NCBI GenBank assembly: GCA_964622915.1
Contig: CAZUSC010000047.1
Span: 1 to 6,340 of the forward strand
Origin: CAZUSC01 sp964622915
Lineage (GTDB): Bacteria; Patescibacteriota; Andersenbacteria; UBA10190
Direction of reading: 5' to 3'
DNA: 6,340 bases
Shown here piece by piece: positions 1 to 6,067 of this stretch; within the stretch, counting starts at the first letter, position 1, and each line of letters starts with the position of its first letter. The notes beneath the pieces were generated by a model that was given only the letters and a program-made list of their open reading frames with translations, was not told where the DNA came from and made no database searches. The translations under genes were made by a program, and so were the position numbers.

Positions 1-148
1 CGCGAGCCGGGGCCCCCGCTGGCGCGGACCCCGCTGAGCGGGGGAGCACCTGCGGGGTGAAGGCAAGCGACAGGACCCGCAGAAGAGGGTAGTTGCCGCA
101 AACGGCCCAATCCAGCCTAATCTCTGGATAGAGCCGTTTCCTGCCAGG
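1..148. ncRNA. GC-rich structured segment, possible 3' part of an unidentified RNA (left edge cut)
   Basis: This stretch is clearly richer in G+C than the coding DNA that follows and is full of inverted repeats. CCCCGC (29-34) pairs with GCGGGG (38-43) around a 3-nt loop. CTGCGGG (50-56) pairs with CCCGCAG (76-82). GGCAA (62-66), inside that loop, can pair with TTGCC (93-97), which would make an H-type pseudoknot. AAACGGC (100-106) pairs with GCCGTTT (133-139), enclosing ATCCAG (110-115) paired with CTGGAT (124-129). No long ORF with a start codon fits. I could not match it to tmRNA (no TPsiC-arm 3' end), RNase P RNA (no ACAGAA...GGCUUA end or GAGGAAAGUCC), SRP RNA, 5S rRNA or a tRNA. Strand is undecided. 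It could equally be a non-transcribed GC-rich spacer or the end of an upstream gene. Confidence 0.3.
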
Positions 149-151
149 TCG

Positions 152-160
152 TGTTATAAT
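152..160 (+). promoter_or_regulatory. extended -10 promoter of recO
   Basis: TGT followed by a perfect TATAAT (155-160) makes an extended -10 element. No convincing -35 hexamer is found 16-18 bp upstream, which is normal for extended -10 promoters. Transcription would start about 7 nt downstream, near 167, practically at the recO ATG at 169. The mRNA would then be leaderless or nearly so. Confidence 0.6.
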
Positions 161-168
161 TAATGCAT

Positions 169-900
169 ATGATTAAGCGCCAGAAGCTGGAAGCTTTGGT
201 GTTGTCTCGACGCAGTATCGGCGAAGCAGACCGGCTCGTAACATTTTTTACCCGTCAGCACGGTATCGTGCGGGCGGTGGCCAAAGGCGTGCGTAAAATT
301 CCTTCGCGGCGCGGGCCACATTTGGAACCTTATACTCGCGTTCTGGGTCTGCTTACGGAAAGTCGGGCCGGTACTTACGTGGGGGCGGTGGAAACGCAAG
401 AATATTTTCCGGACCTTGTATCTAATCAGCCAGCCTTGGGCCATGCTCGCAACATGTCACTGGTTATTACTAAGTTAATTGGGGAGGCGGATCCCCAGCC
501 GTATATATATGATTATGTGTTGCGATCATGGCGTCAGTTACCGACAGCCGCTCCCGCTAAGCGCCGGCTGATGGAGGGTTCGGTGATTATGATGACTTTG
601 CAGAGCGCTGGCTTAATGCCTAATTTGCGCTCTTGCCTGGTTTGCGGCGCGCAGAAGCCGTCGGAAGCGGTGGTGCTAAATTCCTATCAGGGCGGTTGGC
701 GCTGCCTGCTATGTACAGAGAGTTTGGGCGATACCAAGTACTCTTTGTCACCGCGCTCCCTGCAAATTTTGCGCTTTATGGCTGTCTACCCGCAGCGGGC
801 TGTCAAAGTGAATACCTCCGACGAAGAAAGCAGCCAGTTGCTGCAGAGTATCCGGCGCTGCGTGGCTGATCTGGTGGAGCGGCCGCTGTTAGCCACCTAA
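169..900 (+). CDS. recO: DNA repair protein RecO
   Basis: RecO is a cytoplasmic recombination mediator that, with RecR, helps load RecA onto SSB-coated single-stranded DNA in the RecF pathway. The 243-aa product has the family's usual length and order. The N-terminal OB fold (about 1-80) carries the typical 'GEADRLVTFFTRQHG' and 'AVAKGVRK' signatures. A helical C-terminal domain follows, holding a four-cysteine zinc site in two CxxC pairs: C156/C159 and C179/C182. The start at 169 is preferred over the in-frame ATG at 163 because the -10 box ends at 160 and transcription should begin near 167. The 163 start would add only Met-His. There is no Shine-Dalgarno. The surface-protein gene begins 3 nt after the stop, so the two are probably co-transcribed. 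Identification is firm; only the exact start is uncertain. Confidence 0.93.
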   Translation: MIKRQKLEALVLSRRSIGEADRLVTFFTRQHGIVRAVAKGVRKIPSRRGPHLEPYTRVLGLLTESRAGTYVGAVETQEYFPDLVSNQPALGHARNMSLVITKLIGEADPQPYIYDYVLRSWRQLPTAAPAKRRLMEGSVIMMTLQSAGLMPNLRSCLVCGAQKPSEAVVLNSYQGGWRCLLCTESLGDTKYSLSPRSLQILRFMAVYPQRAVKVNTSDEESSQLLQSIRRCVADLVERPLLAT

Positions 901-903
901 AAT

Positions 904-2898
904 ATGCGGGCGGCCAACGATAAGCCTGACCAAGCGGGGAGGCCTAAGGATCAGTCTGTACCGGAAGAGTCCTCGCAAATCAACATACTGAAAAAGCAGT
1001 TGTACGCGCGCGATGAGTCGAGTGAAATCAAGCAGAGAGTGTCTGCCTTGGGACAGCCGGCCAATGTGGCGCAGAAAAACCCAGCCAATTTGGTGAGGAA
1101 GCCGAACCTGTTTAATGTGATTAAAGAGCGCCGCGCCAGCCGTCGCAAGGCAATGTGGTGGGTAATAGCCGTTGTTTTAGTAATCGGAACGTTTGCCGCC
1201 GCCGCCGGCCTGACTGCCTGGTATCGCAGCACACAACAAGTAACCCAAGCACAACTGGGCTTATCGATCAATGCACCCGCCGAATTTACGGCTGGTGAAG
1301 AAATAACCTATACCATAAATTTTACCAATAACAGCCGCGTCGACTGGCAGAATGTCGAAGTATTGTTTGAACCGCCCGTCGGTTGGCGCTACCTTGCTAG
1401 TAATCCCACTAATCAACCCAGTGGCCAGCAGCATATTTTTTCGCTGGGGAATTTAGTGGCGGGCAAAAGCGGACAAGCAACTATTAGCGGGCAATTGCTG
1501 GGCGAGCAGCGTGATAGTGTGCTAGCGCGGGCGGAGTTGACGATTAGCCCCGCTAACTTTCCTAAGGCGAGGATTAGCCGCTCGGAAACCACGGCTACTA
1601 CAATTGTGGCTGTCCCGCTTGATGTCTCTATAGAATCGTCCGATAATGCGGCCAGCGGAGAGCGTTTAGTGGCCACAATTGCCGTGCGCAATACGAGCAG
1701 CCAGGCTTTAGAGGGAGTTCTCCTGCGCCTGGCGCCGTCGCTGGGTCTACAATTGGCACCAGAGGACGAAGGATTTACGGCTGATTTTTCTGTGTTGGAT
1801 TCCTGGTGGGCGCTGCCTGTCTTGCAGCCGTTGGAAGAAGCGAGCAGGACAGTAATATTATATGTAGACGGCCAGGCCGGGGAGCGGCGGACGCTGACGG
1901 CCGAGGGAATAGTCAGAAATGGCGACTATCTATTTGTGCAGCGGGAAGTTAATCACGTCTTAACTGTATCGGCCTCCGAACTATCAGTGAATCAGACTAT
2001 TAATGATTCCGAGGAGCCCCAACCGATAGTGGCGGAGCAGAAGTTGACCGGAAAAATTCAGTACCAAAACGTCGGGACCACGGGACTTAAGAATGTTATC
2101 GTCACCGCCTTAATAGAAGGTGATGGCTTTGATGCCGCGACACTAAAATTAAAGGCGGGTGCGTATAATCCCACTACTAAAATCATTACTTGGACGGCGG
2201 CGTCGGTACCCGCATTAGCGTTGGTCCAGCCGCAACAAAAAGGCGTGTTGGAATATGAGTTTTCTATTCTACCCACTGACAAGTTTCCGGCTAATCCCGA
2301 CGGACAAAACCAGTCCCTCATTATTACGGCGGTCGTTGATAGTCCGGACCTGCCCACGCCTACCGGGCAAGAGCGAAAAGTATCCTCTAACCGGCTAGTG
2401 TTGCCGATTGCCACCCAGCCTACTTTAGACATCTCGGCTTTCTATGACGATGGACGATTGGGACTGGTCAGCAGCGGACCATTACCGCCGGAGGTCAACA
2501 AAGAGACGACTTACACTATTCGCTTCCGCTTCGGTTCGACATTTAATGATCTGGGTGAAGCCAAAATGACCGCCGTACTGCCGGATGGAGTGAATTACCT
2601 GAATAAGACTTACATTACAAGCGGCCAGGTTGATTTTAATGAGCGCAATGGCGAGATAATCTGGACTATGCCTACCCTTGAAGGATTATCCGGTCGAGTG
2701 AAGCCGGCGCCAGAATTGCATGTGCAAGTCGGAATTACGCCTGGTGATAATTTACGCGGCAAGCAAATTTCTCTATTACAAAGCGCCGTGGCTGAAGGTA
2801 CTGACATGTACGTTGATAAGTCAGTCAACACCAGTTTTGAGCCAAGCAAATTACCCACTACCGAAACTGCTGCACCTGGGCAAGGAACCGTAAAGTAA
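904..2898 (+). CDS. membrane-anchored surface protein with Ig-like/DUF11-like repeats
   Basis: A 664-aa protein of unknown function. Residues 1-75 are polar, probably disordered and cytoplasmic. A basic cluster (KERRASRRK, 74-82) precedes one membrane helix (about 84-106). By the positive-inside rule the rest faces outward. The outer part looks like four beta-sandwich domains (about 118-237, 239-357, 360-500, 505-640). They resemble DUF11/Ig-like adhesion repeats, as in 'AGEEITYTINFTNNS', 'LVATIAVRNTSS' and 'ETTYTIRFRFG', each followed by a 'V.V.F..P.G' type strand. The C-terminus is Pro/Thr-rich with no LPXTG motif. It starts 3 nt after recO without a Shine-Dalgarno, suggesting translational coupling. 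Two tandem stops (2896-2898, 2899-2901) end it. Domain family names are inferred from sequence pattern. A role in adhesion or envelope structure is plausible but unproven. Confidence 0.85.
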   Translation: MRAANDKPDQAGRPKDQSVPEESSQINILKKQLYARDESSEIKQRVSALGQPANVAQKNPANLVRKPNLFNVIKERRASRRKAMWWVIAVVLVIGTFAAAAGLTAWYRSTQQVTQAQLGLSINAPAEFTAGEEITYTINFTNNSRVDWQNVEVLFEPPVGWRYLASNPTNQPSGQQHIFSLGNLVAGKSGQATISGQLLGEQRDSVLARAELTISPANFPKARISRSETTATTIVAVPLDVSIESSDNAASGERLVATIAVRNTSSQALEGVLLRLAPSLGLQLAPEDEGFTADFSVLDSWWALPVLQPLEEASRTVILYVDGQAGERRTLTAEGIVRNGDYLFVQREVNHVLTVSASELSVNQTINDSEEPQPIVAEQKLTGKIQYQNVGTTGLKNVIVTALIEGDGFDAATLKLKAGAYNPTTKIITWTAASVPALALVQPQQKGVLEYEFSILPTDKFPANPDGQNQSLIITAVVDSPDLPTPTGQERKVSSNRLVLPIATQPTLDISAFYDDGRLGLVSSGPLPPEVNKETTYTIRFRFGSTFNDLGEAKMTAVLPDGVNYLNKTYITSGQVDFNERNGEIIWTMPTLEGLSGRVKPAPELHVQVGITPGDNLRGKQISLLQSAVAEGTDMYVDKSVNTSFEPSKLPTTETAAPGQGTVK

Positions 2899-2899
2899 T

Positions 2900-2929
2900 A
2901 AAAAAGCCCTCGACTTTGAAGCCGAAGGC
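2900..2929 (-). terminator. intrinsic terminator of the minus-strand membrane-protein gene
   Basis: Read on the minus strand, a 24-nt hairpin (2929 to 2906) forms a 10-bp stem with two G-U pairs and a TCAA loop. Six Ts (2905-2900) follow directly. The arms are GCCTTCGGCT and AGTCGAGGGC. It lies 33 nt past the stop of the minus-strand gene. On the plus strand the run of A precedes the hairpin, so it should not terminate the 904-2898 transcript. The T-tract abuts that gene's stop codon. Confidence 0.8.
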
Positions 2930-2961
2930 AGGCTATTGCACACTTTCCCGCTAACGGGTGA

Positions 2962-4014
2962 CTAGCGGGATGTAGTTCTCGTAGGAGCAAAGTACTGCTC
3001 GGCCGACACCCGCAAGAAATACAGTGTCGGTCCCACCAGACCGCCAACAATCATTCCAGCCACGACACAGACCGGTGCCGGAAGACTATAGATTTCGGAG
3101 TGGGTAAAGTACGTGAGCACTCCACCGGTCAGAGCCCCTATCATGGCGGCCATCCGTTCGTTGGTCGCCAGCGCCAGCGCTAGCGTGAGCAGGAAATCGA
3201 CCATAAACAGCGTTATGAGCAGTAATAAGCCAATGACGGTGATCGGCCACAGCACGCTTACAAGGAGGATCAGGAGACCCAGACAGATTGCACCATCTAG
3301 TCTGACCAACGAACCGTCTTTGTGCCGCCAAGTAACATGCTCCAAGTCGTCTGATTCCAGGACCTTGTCCAGCTTGTCCGGCGTAGAGTCGATCCTGATT
3401 AGGATAAGGCCGACAATATGGCTGAGCACAAACGTCCACATCGGCCAGCGGCGGTCTTTTTTGGGGAGTGTAGAAAGCTCCATTACGCCAAACAACATAC
3501 CACAGCAAAAAACTGCCGTGACGATGCCGGATACGCATCCTACGAAATATGTCCCTATCAAGTCTGTCATACCCTGCTTGACAGGCAACAGTAGGGAGGC
3601 GTAGAAACCGGCCGCCGCAATATACAGGGCAATGTACGCTATGACGGCAAATGTGCAGACTGTCTTACGAAAAGCTTCCGGAAGACGCCGCCGGAAGTTC
3701 GCCAGCCGGACCGCAATGTTGCTTTTGGCTGATTTCAGGCGAGAGAAGAGAAGAGATGCCAGTGCGGAACACATTTCCCTCACCTGCGGGGCTGTTGTCC
3801 GCACCCTCATTGCCGTGTACGCTTCGCGCGAAGCCAAGATGATCGCAACTCCCACTTCTTTTGGCTTGCAAGCGATTCCGGCCAGCAAGCTGCCAGCCAA
3901 GGCGCCTAAGAACCACCACTGGCTGAAGCTGATAGCCAGCACGCCCCCGATCCCGGCTCCTAGAGCCCCTGCCAGGCCAATTTCAACTAGCGTTTTTTTG
4001 TCTTCGCGGGTCAT
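2962..4014 (-). CDS. polytopic membrane protein, family not recognised
   Basis: A 350-aa hydrophobic protein. About nine or ten membrane helices can be seen, near residues 11-30, 33-49, 119-144, 151-178, 191-208, 240-258, 258-283 (one or two), 287-303 and 312-336. A Gly/Ala-rich stretch (GLAGALGAGIGG, 13-24) suggests tight helix packing. A basic, probably cytoplasmic loop spans about 61-117. A polar loop at 209-238 contains acidic and His residues (DDLEH). No transporter, protease or enzyme motif was recognised. The start at 4014 is set by AAGGAG 7 nt upstream. The reading frame stays open to an ATG at 4089, but that would overlap the promoter. The gene stands alone on the minus strand with its own promoter and terminator. 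It is the only gene here with a strong Shine-Dalgarno, so it may be a later insertion (inference). Confidence 0.8.
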   Translation of the reverse strand: MTREDKKTLVEIGLAGALGAGIGGVLAISFSQWWFLGALAGSLLAGIACKPKEVGVAIILASREAYTAMRVRTTAPQVREMCSALASLLFSRLKSAKSNIAVRLANFRRRLPEAFRKTVCTFAVIAYIALYIAAAGFYASLLLPVKQGMTDLIGTYFVGCVSGIVTAVFCCGMLFGVMELSTLPKKDRRWPMWTFVLSHIVGLILIRIDSTPDKLDKVLESDDLEHVTWRHKDGSLVRLDGAICLGLLILLVSVLWPITVIGLLLLITLFMVDFLLTLALALATNERMAAMIGALTGGVLTYFTHSEIYSLPAPVCVVAGMIVGGLVGPTLYFLRVSAEQYFAPTRTTSR

Positions 4015-4021
4015 CGTAACG

Positions 4022-4027
4022 CTCCTT
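4022..4027 (-). promoter_or_regulatory. Shine-Dalgarno deciding the start of the minus-strand gene
   Basis: AAGGAG on the minus strand lies 7 nt before the ATG at 4014-4012, an ideal spacing. It fixes the start 25 codons inside the longest open frame. None of the other genes in the window has a comparable site. Confidence 0.8.
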
Positions 4028-4080
4028 TTTGGTACTGTACTATTGATTTGTGACAGAACAGTCGAAACCTGATGGGCTAT

Positions 4081-4108
4081 ACAATACACTTTTCATTACC
4101 CCTGTCAA
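4081..4108 (-). promoter_or_regulatory. sigma70-type promoter of the minus-strand membrane-protein gene
   Basis: A perfect -35 TTGACA (4108-4103 on the minus strand) is followed after 16 bp by TATTGT (4086-4081), four of six -10 consensus bases. The predicted start near 4074 gives a leader of about 60 nt that includes the Shine-Dalgarno at 4027-4022. Confidence 0.6.
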
Positions 4109-4130
4109 GCCACTAGTTGCGACCTTGACA
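4103..4130. repeat. inverted repeat formed by divergent -35 boxes
   Basis: TGTCAAG (4103-4109) and CTTGACA (4124-4130) are a perfect 7-bp inverted repeat separated by 14 bp. Each arm contains the -35 hexamer of one of the two divergent promoters. The symmetry may simply follow from two back-to-back consensus -35 boxes, with one extra matching base pair, or it may be an operator for a dimeric regulator. Confidence 0.5.
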
Positions 4131-4153
4131 GCAAATACGTTATCACGGATTAA
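4125..4153 (+). promoter_or_regulatory. promoter of tgt
   Basis: A perfect TTGACA (4125-4130) lies 17 bp before GATTAA (4148-4153), a weak -10 with three of six consensus bases. The expected start is about position 4160, the first base of the GTG codon. The transcript would therefore be leaderless. The weak -10 keeps confidence moderate. Confidence 0.5.
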
Positions 4154-4159
4154 TAAGAC

Positions 4160-5296
4160 GTGTTTAAGTTTCAAGTTAAGAAAACTTTAGGGGCAGCTCG
4201 GTTGAGTGAACTGGAGACCGGGCATGGAAAAATACAGGGGCCGTTTTTTCAATTTGTAGCCACCCAAGCCGCCATCAGAGGAATGGTGCTGGCAGAAGAC
4301 TTGGAAAGAATGGACGTGCAAATTGTTTTAGCTAACACTTATCATTTGCATTTACGTCCAGGAGAAGAAGTAATTAAAAAAAGTAGCGGACTGCATGGCT
4401 TTATGCAGTGGGATGGGCCGATTACAACTGATTCCGGCGGCTATCAGGTGTTTAGTTTAGGCAACAACGTGAAGATTGATCAGGACGGCGTCAGTTTCCG
4501 GGCGCCGCTGGATGGATCGCTGCAGCGTTTCACTCCCGAGACAACTATTCAAATACAGCAAGCGCTAGGAGCTGACATTATTATGCCGTTAGATGTTTGC
4601 ACGGCTTTTAAGGCAAGTTATGAAGCAGTCGAGCAGGCGGTAGCCCAAACTACTTTATGGGCAAAAAGATGTTATGGGCAGTGGCAGAGAGAAGCGGAGC
4701 CAGCGCAAGCGTTATACGGCATTGTGCAAGGCGGCGTATATCCGGATTTACGCGAACGGTCAGCAGCTGCTCTTACGGAACTAGATTTTAGCGGGTTCTG
4801 TATTGGCGGTGAGCTGCGGGAAGGCGGCGAGAAAAAATTAGCGGCAGTTGTGTCGGCGACGACTCAACTTCTTCCCGCTGACAAGCCGCGTTACTTAATG
4901 GGATATGGTTTTCCCGAGGACATCCTGGAGGCGGTGCGAAGCGGTGTTGACCAGTTTGATTGCGTGTTGCCTATCCGCAACGCCCGACACGGCCAGATTT
5001 TTTATGATCTTAATGTCAGCGAACTTACCAAATGCCTGGTTGATCCCGAGCGGCCAATTCAACCGCTAGACCTATACAAGGTTGTTGATATTACCAAGTC
5101 GGCGTTTGCCAACGATCTTAGTTTATTTAGTGCCAGTCACCCGGTAATCACAAAACCCTATACCAAAGCGTATGTACACCATTTAATGCGGGCGGAGACA
5201 CCCTCCGGCCTGCGGCTTACTGTATTGCACAATATTTATTTTTATGAGCAGATGATGAAAGCCATTCGGGAGATAATCACCGAAAAGGGCCGCTAA
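4160..5296 (+). CDS. tgt: tRNA-guanine transglycosylase (Tgt), divergent, zinc cysteines absent
   Basis: Tgt swaps guanine-34 in GUN anticodons for a 7-deazaguanine (preQ1 in most bacteria) on the queuosine pathway. The 378-aa product has the normal length and TIM-barrel signatures. TDSGGYQVFSLG carries the catalytic acid D91. D145 and C147 lie in the base pocket ('LDVCT'), Q190 is in GIVQGG, and D267 in FDCVLP is the expected nucleophile. Two parts differ from the family. The usual GGLAVGE recognition loop reads GGELREG (216-222). The C-terminal CxCxxC zinc motif is missing: S326, P328 and T331 stand where the cysteines should be, while the fourth ligand, H357, remains. A segment of roughly 20 extra residues lies before this site. 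The GTG start is supported by the promoter, and no Shine-Dalgarno is present. The fold assignment is firm; the substrate may not be preQ1. Confidence 0.9.
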   Translation: MFKFQVKKTLGAARLSELETGHGKIQGPFFQFVATQAAIRGMVLAEDLERMDVQIVLANTYHLHLRPGEEVIKKSSGLHGFMQWDGPITTDSGGYQVFSLGNNVKIDQDGVSFRAPLDGSLQRFTPETTIQIQQALGADIIMPLDVCTAFKASYEAVEQAVAQTTLWAKRCYGQWQREAEPAQALYGIVQGGVYPDLRERSAAALTELDFSGFCIGGELREGGEKKLAAVVSATTQLLPADKPRYLMGYGFPEDILEAVRSGVDQFDCVLPIRNARHGQIFYDLNVSELTKCLVDPERPIQPLDLYKVVDITKSAFANDLSLFSASHPVITKPYTKAYVHHLMRAETPSGLRLTVLHNIYFYEQMMKAIREIITEKGR

Positions 5297-5355
5297 AATT
5301 CACCGAGATTGAGGCTCGAGAACATTTGTGCTTCAGCTATTATGGCCCAGGCCTG

Positions 5356-5364
5356 TGTTATACT
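5356..5364 (+). promoter_or_regulatory. extended -10 promoter of the coiled-coil gene
   Basis: TGT followed by TATACT (5359-5364) forms an extended -10 box. The ATG at 5371 lies exactly 7 nt after its last base, so the first transcribed base would be the A of the start codon. No -35 is visible at 16-18 bp. The arrangement closely matches that before recO. Confidence 0.6.
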
Positions 5365-5370
5365 ACCTAC

Positions 5371-5856
5371 ATGAGTCCGCTAGAAATTTTTTCGCGCCGG
5401 GAGGAAGAAGAAAAAAGGCAAGAACGAATCGTTGCTGGTGCCCAGGATAAAAGTTCGTGGCGGGGGATTTTTGGTTTTGGCAATGCTCACATGGACAACT
5501 GGCGCAAGGAGCGAGGCCAGGTTGTCAAGCAATTCAGGAAAGACAAGTCGCAGTGGCGTGAGGACTGGCGAAGACAAGAAAAAGAGCACAATAAAGATTT
5601 ACTGAAGCGCAAGGAGGAAATTATGTGGCAAGAAAGAGTAACGGAGTTCGAACGAAAAAAAGATTCGCGCTTGGAAAGGACCAGAAAGAATGCTTTGAAA
5701 AAGTATGAGCTGTTGGAGAAAAAGGCCAATCGTAGTTTTAGAGATTCGCGTCGCGTCGCACTAAACGCTCTGCGGCGCAACCGCCAAAAGCAGGTCCGAC
5801 AAATTTCTGAGAATCTGCGTCAACAATACAAGCAGGTTGATAATAATAGTGTCTAG
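5371..5856 (+). CDS. highly basic, charged helical (coiled-coil) protein, function unknown
   Basis: A 161-aa protein that I do not recognise. About 46 Lys/Arg against about 27 Asp/Glu give it a strong net positive charge, and it has no cysteine. The first 20 residues hold an acidic run (EEEE, 11-14). A short Gly/Phe-rich, less helical patch (GIFGFGN, 32-38) follows. From about 41 to 155 it is predicted to be almost continuous charged helix, with spaced tryptophans (W44, W62, W66, W86). No signal peptide or membrane segment is visible. The start at 5371 is chosen over the upstream in-frame ATG at 5326 because the promoter's -10 box ends 7 nt before it. The gene lies 74 nt after tgt with its own promoter. 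Binding to nucleic acid or a structural role is possible but is only inference from charge. Confidence 0.7.
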   Translation: MSPLEIFSRREEEEKRQERIVAGAQDKSSWRGIFGFGNAHMDNWRKERGQVVKQFRKDKSQWREDWRRQEKEHNKDLLKRKEEIMWQERVTEFERKKDSRLERTRKNALKKYELLEKKANRSFRDSRRVALNALRRNRQKQVRQISENLRQQYKQVDNNSV

Positions 5857-5858
5857 AA

Positions 5859-5886
5859 TTGCCCTCCGTACAAAATCTGCTATAGT
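5859..5886 (+). promoter_or_regulatory. promoter upstream of glyS
   Basis: TTGCCC (5859-5864, four of six -35 bases) is followed after 16 bp by TATAGT (5881-5886), which is preceded by TGC to give an extended -10. Transcription would start near 5893, about 200 nt before glyS and 3 nt before a 26-codon open frame. Confidence 0.45.
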
Positions 5887-5993
5887 GGATCGCTTATGCC
5901 CAGTAACACCAACCAATACACTCTCTGCCAATCCTTATCTAGCTCGTTTCTCGCCGGTCGCTACTCTCCATTATAACTTGCAACTTATGATCC

Positions 5994-6039
5994 AATTCAA
6001 AAATCAAAAGTCAAAACTGAAACTAAAAATTCAAAACTG
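5994..6039. repeat. A-rich degenerate short repeat
   Basis: About five imperfect copies of a 7-10 nt unit of the type TCAAAA/TGAAA follow one another: TCAAAAA, TCAAAAG, TCAAAAC, TGAAAC, TCAAAAC. The region is strongly A-rich on the plus strand, unlike the flanking DNA. It could be a slippage-derived intergenic repeat or an A-rich upstream element. Confidence 0.5.
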
Positions 6040-6067
6040 TTTGTCTCGCCGAGCTGGGACCCCAACT

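Noticed and set aside
67..80. CGACAGGACCCG resembling the 3' end of RNase P RNA (ACGACAGAACCCGG)
   Set aside because: The universally conserved ACAGAA is changed to ACAGGA, the following GGCUUA is absent, and the bases pair with a local arm (50-56) instead of forming the expected long-range helix. A covariance-model search of the extended sequence would settle it.
92..135. Similarity to the tmRNA tag region (GCAAAC followed by TAGAGCC)
   Set aside because: The frame after GCA has no stop in the expected place, and no tRNA-like 3' end follows before recO.
2946..2970. 8-bp hairpin TCCCGCTA/TAGCGGGA as a terminator of the 904-2898 gene
   Set aside because: The stem is perfect but no T-tract follows on the plus strand, and it overlaps the last codons of the opposing gene. 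It may slow polymerase or protect the 3' end, but it does not qualify as an intrinsic terminator.
4034..4062. ACTGT...ACAGT arms as an SOS (LexA) box or regulatory hairpin in the minus-strand leader
   Set aside because: The spacing fits neither the CTGT-N8-ACAG nor the GAAC-N4-GTTC operator, and a 5-bp stem with a long loop is expected by chance.
3113..4072. Long open frames on the plus strand across the membrane-protein gene
   Set aside because: They are antisense shadows. The minus frame has coherent hydrophobic helices, a Shine-Dalgarno, a promoter and a terminator, while the plus frames have no domain-like composition and no start signals.
4015..4089. 25-codon N-terminal extension of the minus-strand gene (ATG at 4089)
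   Set aside because: It would start inside the promoter region upstream of the predicted transcript start, and the strong Shine-Dalgarno points to the ATG at 4014.
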